Of a stretch of DNA of 30,298 nucleotides, positions 22,502 through 30,242 are shown one piece after another. The notes under the pieces were generated by a model, which saw only the letters and a program-made list of their open reading frames with translations, was not told the DNA's origin and ran no database searches. Made by a program: the position numbers and the translations under genes. Origin of the DNA: Oscillospiraceae bacterium (lineage in GTDB: Bacteria; Bacillota; Clostridia; UMGS1810); assembly GCA_021629085.1 (NCBI GenBank), contig JAJXRJ010000026.1, positions 1-30,298 of the forward strand, written 5' to 3'. Every line of letters begins with the position of its first letter. Position 1 is the first letter of the stretch.

Positions 22502-24160
22502 ATGAAACAATGGATTGCGGCGCTTGTTGCATGCGCCATGGTGTTTGGGATGGTTCCGGCATTTGCAGCCGGTGCAGAGGTGCTTGTGACGTTTGACGGC
22601 TTAAACGACCGCTCAGAAGTCAATGTGGTGCCAGGCTCCGGGCTTAAGCTGGATACCATTTCACTCGATGACAAGCTCAACCACACGCCGGATGCACAAA
22701 ACGGAAAGAGCCTGCAAATCGCAGGACGTACAGGGATGGACTACCGGGTGAAATTCCCCGGGCTTATAAAAGACCTCACGGTGGGCAAAACCTATTACAT
22801 ATCGCTTTGGGCCACGGTGAACGACGCATCCATTGTGGACGCAGGTTATTTTTATTTGGGCTGCTACAGCAGCCAGCCGGGCATGTACCGCGCACTGTAT
22901 AACGACGAGGATAAGGACGCAGGCTGCGGGCAGGTGGTCACCAAAGACAAGTGGATCAAAATTGGCATGGTATACACGGTGAGCGACCCTTCGCTTGACA
23001 TGATTGGCATTGAGCAGGTGAGCGCGCAGGGCCGCGGCGACCCGGTGGACATTCTAAACATTGACGACGTTTCGGTTTTGGAAGTAGATGCGGGATTTGT
23101 GCCCGATGCGGGCGCTGTGCTGCCCCGGGAATACACCGTTCCCAAAAATATCATCACCAAGCAAAAGCAGATTGCAATTTTAAAGCTGGACGACTTGCGT
23201 CCGAACAAGCTTGCGGCCTTTGACCGTGTGGAAGAGATTTTAGACAGAAAAGGCATCCGGGCGGGCTTTGGTATCATTGCAGATTCGTTTGAAACTGCCA
23301 GCCAGGAAGTGTTTGACAAAATTAAGCAGTGGGATGCGGCCGGCATTGAAATCTGGCATCACGGCTATTACCACGCGCAGGATGAATACAATTCGGCGCC
23401 GTATGAAAAACAGCTGGAAAATTTCAAAAAAACCATGGACTTGGTGCAGAACAAATGCGGCATTACGCTGCGCACCTTTGGTTCGCCGTATAACAACGCT
23501 GACACAACCTTTATAAAAATGGTCAATGCGGAATTCCCAGAGATAGAGACCCTGCTTTTGGTGCAAAATCCCAATCGCGAGGGCGACAAGCTGCACTTAA
23601 ACGCACGGGTCAACATTGAGCCGGAGGTGGGTACGTTAAGCTATGAAAAATTTTTAGAAGGCTATACCCCGTCCATCCCATATTTGGTGATGCAGGGACA
23701 TCCGCCCCAATGGAAGGATGCCGACTTTTTAGAGCTTGAAAAAATCATCGATTTTTTGCTTGCACAGGGCGTGACCTTTATGACGCCGCATGAATATTAC
23801 CAGTACGAGCGAAGCCTCAAAGTGGCAGTCAACGGCGAGCGGTTGGATTTTGACGTCAACCCGGTAAAGATTGACGACCGGGTGCTGGTTCCCATGCGGG
23901 GCATTTTTGAACACCTGGGCGCACAAATTGCGTGGGACGACGCATCCCAGACGGTGACGGGAACATTAGGAGAGAAAACCGTTGTACTGCCAATCGGCAG
24001 TGACAGCGCGACCGTAAACGGCAGCGTGGTGGCACTGGACGTGCCCGCGCAGCTTGTGGACGGCCGCACCATGGTGCCGGTGCGCTTTATTTCGGAGAGC
24101 CTGGGCGCGGAGGTATTGTGGGATGAAGAACAACAGGCGGTATTTGTGATTACACAATAA
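22502..24160 (+). CDS. Secreted polysaccharide deacetylase with CBM-like and C-terminal stalk modules
   Basis: A 552-residue exported protein. Order: signal peptide (1-22); a carbohydrate-binding-like beta sandwich (about 25-195, similar in layout to the extra module of the GH10 protein at 24324); a NodB/DUF2334-like deacetylase domain (about 220-420); and a two-part copper-amine-oxidase-N module (about 436-552). Catalytic candidates are Asp230-Asp231 (LKLDDLRP) and the zinc-type pattern His287-x3-His291 (HHGYYH, 286-291). It probably removes acetyl groups from xylan or another surface glycan. ATG 22502 has GGAGGAAGGG upstream. It lies between the two GH10 genes, supporting a joint role in acetylated xylan breakdown. 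The stalk module is C-terminal here but N-terminal in both GH10 proteins. Confidence 0.8.
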   Translation: MKQWIAALVACAMVFGMVPAFAAGAEVLVTFDGLNDRSEVNVVPGSGLKLDTISLDDKLNHTPDAQNGKSLQIAGRTGMDYRVKFPGLIKDLTVGKTYYISLWATVNDASIVDAGYFYLGCYSSQPGMYRALYNDEDKDAGCGQVVTKDKWIKIGMVYTVSDPSLDMIGIEQVSAQGRGDPVDILNIDDVSVLEVDAGFVPDAGAVLPREYTVPKNIITKQKQIAILKLDDLRPNKLAAFDRVEEILDRKGIRAGFGIIADSFETASQEVFDKIKQWDAAGIEIWHHGYYHAQDEYNSAPYEKQLENFKKTMDLVQNKCGITLRTFGSPYNNADTTFIKMVNAEFPEIETLLLVQNPNREGDKLHLNARVNIEPEVGTLSYEKFLEGYTPSIPYLVMQGHPPQWKDADFLELEKIIDFLLAQGVTFMTPHEYYQYERSLKVAVNGERLDFDVNPVKIDDRVLVPMRGIFEHLGAQIAWDDASQTVTGTLGEKTVVLPIGSDSATVNGSVVALDVPAQLVDGRTMVPVRFISESLGAEVLWDEEQQAVFVITQ

Positions 24161-24191
24161 AAATGCGCGGCTTTTGGCAGGCCGGGTAAAG

Positions 24192-24224
24192 CACATCCTC
24201 TCGCACTTTTTGCGGGGGGATGTG
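24192..24224 (+). other. Stable hairpin between deacetylase and second GH10 genes
   Basis: CACATCC (24192-24198) and GGATGTG (24218-24224), continued inward by TCT/GGG (G-U pairs allowed) and CGCA/TGCG, give a 14-bp stem with a five-base loop. No T tract follows, so it is either a weak terminator or an RNA-stabilising structure. Confidence 0.5.
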
Positions 24225-24267
24225 TTACGTTGGTAAAAAAAATACCATTATTTTGCACATTTCTGCA

Positions 24268-24296
24268 TTGCACAGATGCATGTTATCTGGTATACT
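24268..24296 (+). promoter_or_regulatory. Promoter of the second GH10 gene
   Basis: TTGCAC (24268-24273), 17 bp, TATACT (24291-24296), 27 bp before the ATG at 24324. Confidence 0.6.
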
Positions 24297-24323
24297 GATG
24301 GCAAAGAGAAAAGGAGGGATTTT

Positions 24324-27077
24324 ATGAGACAAAAAGCGTTTGTTCGGATGCTGGTTGCCTGTGCAACCATCTTTACCATGCTGGTTTCTATGGGCACTGG
24401 GTTTGGCGCGTTGGCACAGGACAGCATCCACATTGTTGTGAATGGTACAGCGCTTGCGTTAGACCAGATGCCAGTGATGGAAAGCGACCGGGTATTGGTT
24501 CCCATGCGGGGCATTTTTGAAGCGCTGGGCGCGCAGGTGGGCTGGGATGATGCATCCCAGACGGTAACAGGCACGCTGGGGGATAAGACGGTTGTTTTAT
24601 CCATTGGCGACGTAAGCGCGACCGTAAACGGCAGCGCGGTGACGCTGGATGTGCCCGCGCGGCTTGTAAACGACCGGACCATGGTGCCGGTACGGTTTAT
24701 TTCGGAAAGCCTGGGCGCGCAGGTGGACTGGGATGATGCATCCCAGACCGTGACGGTCACCATGGAAGGTGGTGCGGCCAAAACCCTTGTGTTTGACGAC
24801 CTTGATTCGTTTGAATTCCAAACGGACTATTTGATGGGCGGCGGTTATGCAGAAACCAATGTAACGCTTTCTTCCGACGTGGATCACACGACGGGCAGCG
24901 GCAAAAGTATCAAAATGGCCGACCGGGGAGAGACGTTCCACCGGGTGAAATTTAAAAACCTCCTCACGCCGGCAGATGTGGGCAAAAGCTTTCTCATCAC
25001 CTGCTGGATGTATTTGCCGGACGAGGATGGGAGAGTTGCGCTTGGCGTATATGGCGATTCGGGCACGGCGCATGCAACCGAGCCTGCCGCCATTGTAAAG
25101 GTGGACGCCAAAAAGGGCGAGTGGACCAAGGTTTCCCTAAGTTATACTTATACGGACGAAACCGCGTGCCTGCCTGCAGTGGAGCAGGGTGGCAGTGGAG
25201 TGATAGAAACGATGTATGTAGACGATATTTCAATTACAGTGGAAGAGAGGAGCGACATAAGCTTGGGCACGGACGGCAAACGGCCGGTTCCCACCGAGTT
25301 CCAGGCTGGAAAATCTATGGACGATTTAATTTTTTATGACGAGCAGGTAAGGCCCAAAGGTATGAAGTTTGAAGATTTGCCAAAGGGCGAAGTGGTGGTT
25401 TCGGAGAGCGACTTTGTAAACGCATCCATCAGCGGCGCTGAATATTATACCGCGCAAAAAGTTGCAGTAGACGGCATGCCCTTTAAAGAAGCGCTGCGCG
25501 TAACTGTAAACGAAGTGCCGCCCAGCGAGTGGACAGTGCAGGTCAACAACAATGTCAACGCGAAATTTGAGGTGGGCGACGTGGTGCTGGTGGTGCTCTA
25601 CATGCGCCGGATAGACGGCGGGCACACCGAATCGCAGACCACAAAGGTGCAGTGCATTGTGGAGAGCCTCTCCACCAACGACAAGCTCATCAAAGGCGAT
25701 TTGGTGGCTGGAAACGAGTGGCAGGTGGGATATTTCCCATTTGAAATCCGCTCTGGCTTTGAAAGCAACATCTGGGCGCCGGTACGGCTGGGCTACTATG
25801 AACAGACCATTGAAATCGGCGGTTACCAGATGATTAACTTTAAAAAATCGGTTACGCTTGAAGATATGCCGGTTTCCTATAACTATGACGGCATCCTTTC
25901 GGACGCGGCATGGAGAAAAGATGCCATTGCAAACATTGAAAAAATCCGGATGGGCGATATGAACGTTTCGGTTTTGGATGCGGCGGGCAATCCCGTTTCG
26001 GGCGCAGATGTCAAGGTAGACATGATTGAACACGCGTTCCAGTTTGGCACTGCGGTGAGCCCCACAGTAATTGAAGACAGTGTAGACGGGGATAAATACC
26101 GTGCGGCAGTTTCAAAATATTTCAACAGTGCCGTGCCGGAAAATCAATTTAAATGGGCGGAATATGAAAAGGACCCGCAGCTTGCAGGAGAAATGCTTGA
26201 CACATTACAAGACATCGGAATCAAGCATTTGCGCGGACACTGTTTTGTTTGGGACCGCGAGTATAAAGAAGGCATCACTTCCATGCCAGCGGACGTCCCG
26301 GCGCTGATGGACGACAAAGAAAAGCTTGACGCGCGCATCAAAGCGCACATCTTAAGCACGGGCAGCGCCTATGATGACAAGCTGGAGGACTGGGATGTAC
26401 TCAACGAGTTTGTAGTCAACCAGGTGATGGCCACCAAGCATGGCTGGGGCATGATTAAAGACTGGTTTGCGTGGGCGCGCGAGGCCGCTCCCAGCGCAAC
26501 ACTCTACATCAATGAATACAACACCGAACAGCCTGGTGCGCACTACAACCACTTTGTTGAAATTGTAGATTATATGGTGGAAAACGGTGTGGACTTTGAC
26601 GGCATCGGGCTCCAGACCCACGTGGGCACTTACTTTGACCCTGCGTTGTTTGTGGGACAGTTGGAAGACCTTGCAACCCGGTATGGCAAGCGGCTGAAAA
26701 TCACCGAATATGACAACAATATCATTGACCCATACATTCAAGCCAGCCATACGCGCGATATGCTCATTGCAGCCTTTGCCAATGAGAATGTAGACGGATT
26801 TTACATGTGGGAATTCAAAGACTACAACGACACGCACAACCGCGCGCTTTTAAATGCGGACTGGAGCGTGAAGCCTTCGGGCGAGCAATATATTGATTTG
26901 GTGTATAACAAGTGGTGGACGCGCGAGGCGGGCACAACGGATGCCTCCGGCGCTTACAGTGTGCGCGGATACTACGGCGACTATGAAATTACCGTGACCA
27001 AAGACGGCGTAAGCAAGACTGTGACTGCGACGCTGGAAAAAGGTGCGGATAATCAGGTTGCCGTCACACTGGACTGA
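24324..27077 (+). CDS. Secreted multidomain GH10 endo-xylanase with stalk and CBM-like modules
   Basis: A 917-residue exported xylanase-like protein. Order: signal peptide (1-31); a two-part copper-amine-oxidase-N module (about 33-148), very close at DNA level to that of the protein at 16129; a carbohydrate-binding-like beta sandwich (about 152-312) absent from the other GH10 protein; the beta-rich module shared by both GH10 proteins (about 318-550); an Ig-like segment (VLDAAGNPVSGADV); the GH10 barrel (about 580-865); and a C-terminal beta domain (to 917). The acid/base is Glu695 (DWDVLNE) and the nucleophile Glu795 (KITE), the same 100-residue spacing as in the paralog. RGHCFVWD replaces the usual RGHxLVWH. 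ATG 24324 has AAAGGAGGG with ideal spacing. It probably acts at the cell surface on xylan. Confidence 0.87.
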   Translation: MRQKAFVRMLVACATIFTMLVSMGTGFGALAQDSIHIVVNGTALALDQMPVMESDRVLVPMRGIFEALGAQVGWDDASQTVTGTLGDKTVVLSIGDVSATVNGSAVTLDVPARLVNDRTMVPVRFISESLGAQVDWDDASQTVTVTMEGGAAKTLVFDDLDSFEFQTDYLMGGGYAETNVTLSSDVDHTTGSGKSIKMADRGETFHRVKFKNLLTPADVGKSFLITCWMYLPDEDGRVALGVYGDSGTAHATEPAAIVKVDAKKGEWTKVSLSYTYTDETACLPAVEQGGSGVIETMYVDDISITVEERSDISLGTDGKRPVPTEFQAGKSMDDLIFYDEQVRPKGMKFEDLPKGEVVVSESDFVNASISGAEYYTAQKVAVDGMPFKEALRVTVNEVPPSEWTVQVNNNVNAKFEVGDVVLVVLYMRRIDGGHTESQTTKVQCIVESLSTNDKLIKGDLVAGNEWQVGYFPFEIRSGFESNIWAPVRLGYYEQTIEIGGYQMINFKKSVTLEDMPVSYNYDGILSDAAWRKDAIANIEKIRMGDMNVSVLDAAGNPVSGADVKVDMIEHAFQFGTAVSPTVIEDSVDGDKYRAAVSKYFNSAVPENQFKWAEYEKDPQLAGEMLDTLQDIGIKHLRGHCFVWDREYKEGITSMPADVPALMDDKEKLDARIKAHILSTGSAYDDKLEDWDVLNEFVVNQVMATKHGWGMIKDWFAWAREAAPSATLYINEYNTEQPGAHYNHFVEIVDYMVENGVDFDGIGLQTHVGTYFDPALFVGQLEDLATRYGKRLKITEYDNNIIDPYIQASHTRDMLIAAFANENVDGFYMWEFKDYNDTHNRALLNADWSVKPSGEQYIDLVYNKWWTREAGTTDASGAYSVRGYYGDYEITVTKDGVSKTVTATLEKGADNQVAVTLD

Positions 27078-27095
27078 GCCTTTTTTGAGCGTAAG

Positions 27096-27130
27096 ACGTG
27101 CGGACAAATGTATTTGTCCGCACGTTTTTT
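27096..27130 (+). terminator. Terminator of the second GH10 gene
   Basis: A perfect inverted repeat (27096-27109 with 27112-27125) followed by a T tract (27125-27130), 19 bp after the stop. Confidence 0.92.
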
Positions 27131-27159
27131 AAAATTTTTTTATTTTTTGAAGTGTTTTT

Positions 27160-27195
27160 TGTCGTCTGCCCGTTTTAATTAATAGAACGACGACA
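27160..27195 (+). promoter_or_regulatory. Inverted repeat upstream of the ECF sigma gene
   Basis: TGTCGTC (27160-27166) and GACGACA (27189-27195) are exact inverted repeats 22 bp apart, ending 6 bp before the sigma factor start. It could be an operator or an RNA hairpin affecting translation. No clear sigma-A promoter is visible in 27131-27201. Confidence 0.35.
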
Positions 27196-27201
27196 TGGGG
27201 G

Positions 27202-27702
27202 GTGTCAGAGATTCGGGACAGGGAGTTCTTAACCTATGTGGAGACATACCGCAGCCTGGTATATTCCATTTGCCTATCATTTACAAAAAATCCGTTTGAC
27301 GCCGAAGATTTGGCACAGGAGACATTTTTGGCCGCTTATGCCAAGCTTTCCAGCTTTGACGGAAACAACTTTAAAGCGTGGATTGCCACGATATCTGCCA
27401 ACAAATGCAGAGATTTTTTGAGAAAACAGCGGGAGACAGAGCCCATTGACGGCCAGGCCATTGCAGACCCCGGTGCTTCCCCCGAGCGCATTGTGATGGA
27501 GCACTTGGCCCAGGAGCATATATACAAGCTTTGCAAAAAGCTCAAAGAGCCTTATCAAACGGTTGCTGTCGCATATTTTTGTGAAGACCAGAAGCTGTCT
27601 GATATGGCAAAGATGTCGGGACGCAATCTAAAAACGCTGCAAACCCAGCTGTATCGGGCAAAGAAACATTTGGCACGCTTGTGGAAGGAGGAGAGTGGAT
27701 GA
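27202..27702 (+). CDS. ECF-family RNA polymerase sigma factor
   Basis: A 166-residue extracytoplasmic-function sigma factor that would direct RNA polymerase to stress promoters. Region 2 is clear (LVYSICLSFTKNPFDAEDLAQETFLAAY, split over about 14-41), with the -10 recognition part AWIATISANKCRDFLRK, and region 4 is at about 105-160 (MAKMSGRNLKTLQTQLYRAKKHL). The start is uncertain: GTG 27202 gives the normal family N-terminus, but the GGGGG before it is almost adjacent; GTG 27238 is the alternative. Its stop overlaps the start of the anti-sigma gene (ATGA), so the two are translationally coupled and made in fixed ratio, as is usual for such pairs. Confidence 0.9.
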   Translation: MSEIRDREFLTYVETYRSLVYSICLSFTKNPFDAEDLAQETFLAAYAKLSSFDGNNFKAWIATISANKCRDFLRKQRETEPIDGQAIADPGASPERIVMEHLAQEHIYKLCKKLKEPYQTVAVAYFCEDQKLSDMAKMSGRNLKTLQTQLYRAKKHLARLWKEESG

Positions 27703-28109
27703 TACAAAAACTGCATATTACCGACAAACAGCTAGAGGCGCTTTTTCATGGCGCGCTGCCGCCAGAGGAACAGCTTTCCCTGCTGGAACACATATCACAT
27801 TGCGCGCACTGCGCCGAGCGGATGGCCGGCTGTGCGGATATGCGTCCATCCCATCCGCCGGCAGGGTTTTCCGATGAAGTGACGCAGAAAATCCGGCAGA
27901 AAAAGCGCGAATGGTATCAGTATTGTGCGCGGGTTGCCATTGCCATGTGCGCAAGCCTTGTTCTTGTGTTTGCCGGCAGCTTCACCGAAAGAACACCCAC
28001 GCTGACACCCCCCGATTTAAATAAGGCCAATGCCATTGCGCAAAAAATGGGGGATTTTTCTCAAAAACTAATCATTGGAGGTTTTAAAAATGACCAAGAA
28101 ACGAAATAA
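27699..28109 (+). CDS. Membrane anti-sigma factor with zinc-finger-like N-terminus
   Basis: A 136-residue protein predicted to hold the ECF sigma factor inactive at the membrane. The N-terminal part has the HisCysCys zinc-finger pattern of anti-sigma domains (LLEHISHCAHCAERM, His-x3-Cys-x2-Cys pattern, about 26-40), followed by one membrane segment (about 75-95, VAIAMCASLVLVFAGSF) and a short extracellular tail of about 40 residues. ATG 27699 overlaps the sigma stop codon and has GGAGGAG upstream. The outer tail is too small for a ligand-binding domain, so signal sensing may depend on the two membrane proteins that follow. Its end overlaps the next gene by 20 bp. Confidence 0.82.
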   Translation: MIQKLHITDKQLEALFHGALPPEEQLSLLEHISHCAHCAERMAGCADMRPSHPPAGFSDEVTQKIRQKKREWYQYCARVAIAMCASLVLVFAGSFTERTPTLTPPDLNKANAIAQKMGDFSQKLIIGGFKNDQETK

Positions 28110-28611
28110 GTTTTGGAGCTTTGTAATGGCGCTATTGCCCGGCGCGGCGCACATGTTTATGGGGTTTATGAAACGCGGCCTTTCTTTGATGGCGCTGTTT
28201 TTCTTAACCTTTGCCCTCGCCTCTTGGCTCAACCTCGGCCCGCTGATGTATGTGGTGCCCATCATTTGGTTTTACGGCTTTTTTGACGGCATCAACCTCG
28301 CATTTGCAGACGACGACGTATTTGCACAAATCAAAGACGACTATCTGTTTTCGCCGGACTCGTTTGACGGGCTGCGGCGCATGGTGAAAAACAAAGCGGT
28401 TGCGGGCGTTGCGCTTATCATTGTAGGCGTGTATGTGCTGTTCCGCGGGTTGATAAACAACATCTATCTCGGCTTTTTACCACCAGCAGTGCAGGAGGTT
28501 TTGTATGGGTTGATTAACTCCATTCCGCAGTTTGCGCTGGCGGTTGTGATTATCATCATTGGTATTTCGCTGATTCGCGGAAAGAAGAATGGAGGCGGGG
28601 AAGATGAGTAA
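28090..28611 (+). CDS. Multi-pass membrane protein of the ECF operon
   Basis: A 173-residue protein with about five hydrophobic segments (roughly 8-26, 33-50, 56-78, 105-125 and 145-165). The start KRNKFWSFVMALLPGAAHM and the following glycine/methionine-rich helix recall TM2-like and related small membrane families; I cannot name it further. ATG 28090 follows GGAGG at normal spacing and lies inside the end of the anti-sigma gene. Overlaps with both neighbours make it an integral part of the operon, so it probably takes part in sensing or responding to the same envelope signal. Confidence 0.8.
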   Translation: MTKKRNKFWSFVMALLPGAAHMFMGFMKRGLSLMALFFLTFALASWLNLGPLMYVVPIIWFYGFFDGINLAFADDDVFAQIKDDYLFSPDSFDGLRRMVKNKAVAGVALIIVGVYVLFRGLINNIYLGFLPPAVQEVLYGLINSIPQFALAVVIIIIGISLIRGKKNGGGEDE

Positions 28612-28900
28612 AGGCAGGCGGGTTGGAACGCTGACTTCCGGTGTGGTACTGGTTGTTTTTGGTGTGCTGTTTCTTTTAAAAAACGCGGTGCCCGGCCTAA
28701 ACTACTGGATGCTGCTATCCTATTGGCCGGCTATACTCGTTATGATGGGGCTTGAGCTCTTGCTCTGCCACTTTTTGGGGAAAGAGGAAAAGCTTCGCAT
28801 CGATGTCGGCTCTGTGTTTATCATGCTGCTCTTAACAGGGATGGCGTTTTTTCTGGCCGCTGTTCAGTTTTGCTTTGAGCATGGATACCTGATGGTATAA
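28604..28900 (+). CDS. Small membrane protein, LiaF/LiaI-like transmembrane region
   Basis: A 98-residue protein with three membrane segments (about 8-25, 33-50, 65-88). The pattern (S-G-V-x-L-V-x-x-G-V-L-F-L-L-x-N, then YWPAILVMMGLELLL) matches the N-terminal membrane domain common to LiaI, LiaF and related cell-envelope stress proteins, without the soluble C-terminal part of LiaF. ATG 28604 has GGAGGCGGGG upstream; it overlaps the preceding gene by 8 bp. It is the last gene of the ECF operon. Confidence 0.75.
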   Translation: MSKGRRVGTLTSGVVLVVFGVLFLLKNAVPGLNYWMLLSYWPAILVMMGLELLLCHFLGKEEKLRIDVGSVFIMLLLTGMAFFLAAVQFCFEHGYLMV

Positions 28901-28933
28901 AAAAAGATGGGATTTCTCAGGCGGCAGTTTTTT

Positions 28934-28963
28934 ATTGGGAAACGGCAGCGGACAGCTCCCAAT
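28934..28963 (+). other. Stem-loop after the ECF operon
   Basis: ATTGGGA (28934-28940) and TCCCAAT (28957-28963) with a 16-base loop, 33 bp after the last stop. There is no T tract after it; a T6 run precedes it. It may be a weak terminator. Nothing else coding is seen in 28901-29126. Confidence 0.35.
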
Positions 28964-29028
28964 CGTTTAACACCGGTTTGCTGCACTTTTTGAATTTGCA
29001 GTATAATGGCAAATTTGTCTGAAATATA

Positions 29029-29057
29029 TTGAAAGTGAAATTATAATGTGATATATT
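29029..29057 (+). promoter_or_regulatory. Promoter of the final stalk-repeat protein gene
   Basis: TTGAAA (29029-29034), 17 bp, TATATT (29052-29057). A second candidate (TTGCTG 28978-28983, 18 bp, TATAAT 29002-29007) lies just upstream. Confidence 0.5.
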
Positions 29058-29126
29058 ATATATGCCACACGCATATAAGGGCCGTTTTCCGTGGGTGTGT
29101 TTGTAATAAATTTAGAAGGTGTTTCT

Positions 29127-30242
29127 ATGAAAAAATTTATTATTACAGCTTTGTTTTTACTAACATTGCCATTGTCAGTAAATGCCGCTAATGGAGATAT
29201 TGTCGGAAAAATTTATTCAACAGATGTTCGTGCATATATAAACGGTGTTGAAGTTCCATCTTATAACATAGGTGGCAGAACAGTAATCGTTATTGAGGAT
29301 GTATTGAACGAAACTGCACATCCGTATGTTTACAATGATTATGATCGCACTTTAAAGTTTTTTACACTTGACCCTTATTACCTTGTTGAAAAGAAAACGG
29401 AAGACACACAAAAGCCCGGCAAAGTTGTGGGAAACATATATGAAACAGATATCAAGGCATCTATTTATGATGTTGATCTTCCTACTTATAACATAGGCGG
29501 GAAAGCCGCTGTTGCAATCGAGAGCCTGGGGTATGATGGTGCATTTTCACCGATTGGCGGGAAATTCATTTGGAACGAAGCTGAGCGTACAATCAGCCTT
29601 GAATTTTTATATCAAAATTTGAGTATCATTCCAGAGGATAAAAACATAAATATCGCCGCAAACGAAACCATGACGGAAGCTGAGGCAACCTTTGAAGAGA
29701 TTTTCCATTGCGGCGGCGGCAGTGAATCCTTTCATTGGCCTGACGAGGTAACAGATGATGCAAACATAGAAGTTGTATTGCCTATAAAAGCGGAAGGCGA
29801 AACAATCGGGTACTATTTTCGTAGGCCATCAAAGGATCATAAATTTATAGCTTTTACGTATTATTATCCCGAAAAAATTAAAGAAGCAGAAAAAATTTAT
29901 ACGCCTTATCCGTGGAAAACAAGAGAGAATATTATTTCACATTTCGTAAGCCGCCATTCGGCAGGCGAACCCAGAGAACGGTTTGACGAAGACGATTATT
30001 CCTTTGTCTATTTATCGACAGCGATGACTTCAAGTACAGCCTATCATCTTCTACAAGTATATGATGATGGAACATATATTGATTATAAAGACGAAATTTT
30101 TATGCAAAACCGTTCGCCAGACAATTTAGTGATTGATAAAGAGAATGAAACGGTTACATTTAAGTATGTAGACCGATATACTCCCGAGTGGTTTATAAAT
30201 TACGAAATTGATTTAAAAACAGGAACAATTAAAGAAATATAG
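29127..30242 (+). CDS. Secreted protein with two stalk-like repeats, function unknown
   Basis: A 371-residue exported protein with signal peptide (1-21, ending VNA). Two repeats follow: about 24-90 (GKIYSTDVRAYINGVEVPSY, NIGGRTVIVIEDV, VYNDYDRTLKFF) and about 104-172 (GNIYETDIKASIYDVDLPTY, NIGGKAAVAIESLGY, IWNEAERTISLEF). This I-x-G-x-x-(V/L)-P-(S/T)-Y-N-I-G-G pattern resembles stalk-type domains in clostridial surface proteins, a different branch from those in the xylanases. Residues about 175-371 are acidic and aromatic-rich with no motif I recognise. ATG 29127 has GAAGGTG 6 bases upstream. The gene is much AT-richer than the region before it, suggesting separate acquisition. The last 56 bases of the window hold nothing recognisable. 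Confidence 0.7.
   Translation: MKKFIITALFLLTLPLSVNAANGDIVGKIYSTDVRAYINGVEVPSYNIGGRTVIVIEDVLNETAHPYVYNDYDRTLKFFTLDPYYLVEKKTEDTQKPGKVVGNIYETDIKASIYDVDLPTYNIGGKAAVAIESLGYDGAFSPIGGKFIWNEAERTISLEFLYQNLSIIPEDKNINIAANETMTEAEATFEEIFHCGGGSESFHWPDEVTDDANIEVVLPIKAEGETIGYYFRRPSKDHKFIAFTYYYPEKIKEAEKIYTPYPWKTRENIISHFVSRHSAGEPRERFDEDDYSFVYLSTAMTSSTAYHLLQVYDDGTYIDYKDEIFMQNRSPDNLVIDKENETVTFKYVDRYTPEWFINYEIDLKTGTIKEI

Noticed and set aside
16129..27077. Cellulosome-type assembly
   Set aside because: No dockerin or cohesin sequence, no SLH repeats and no LPXTG sorting signal are visible in the secreted enzymes.
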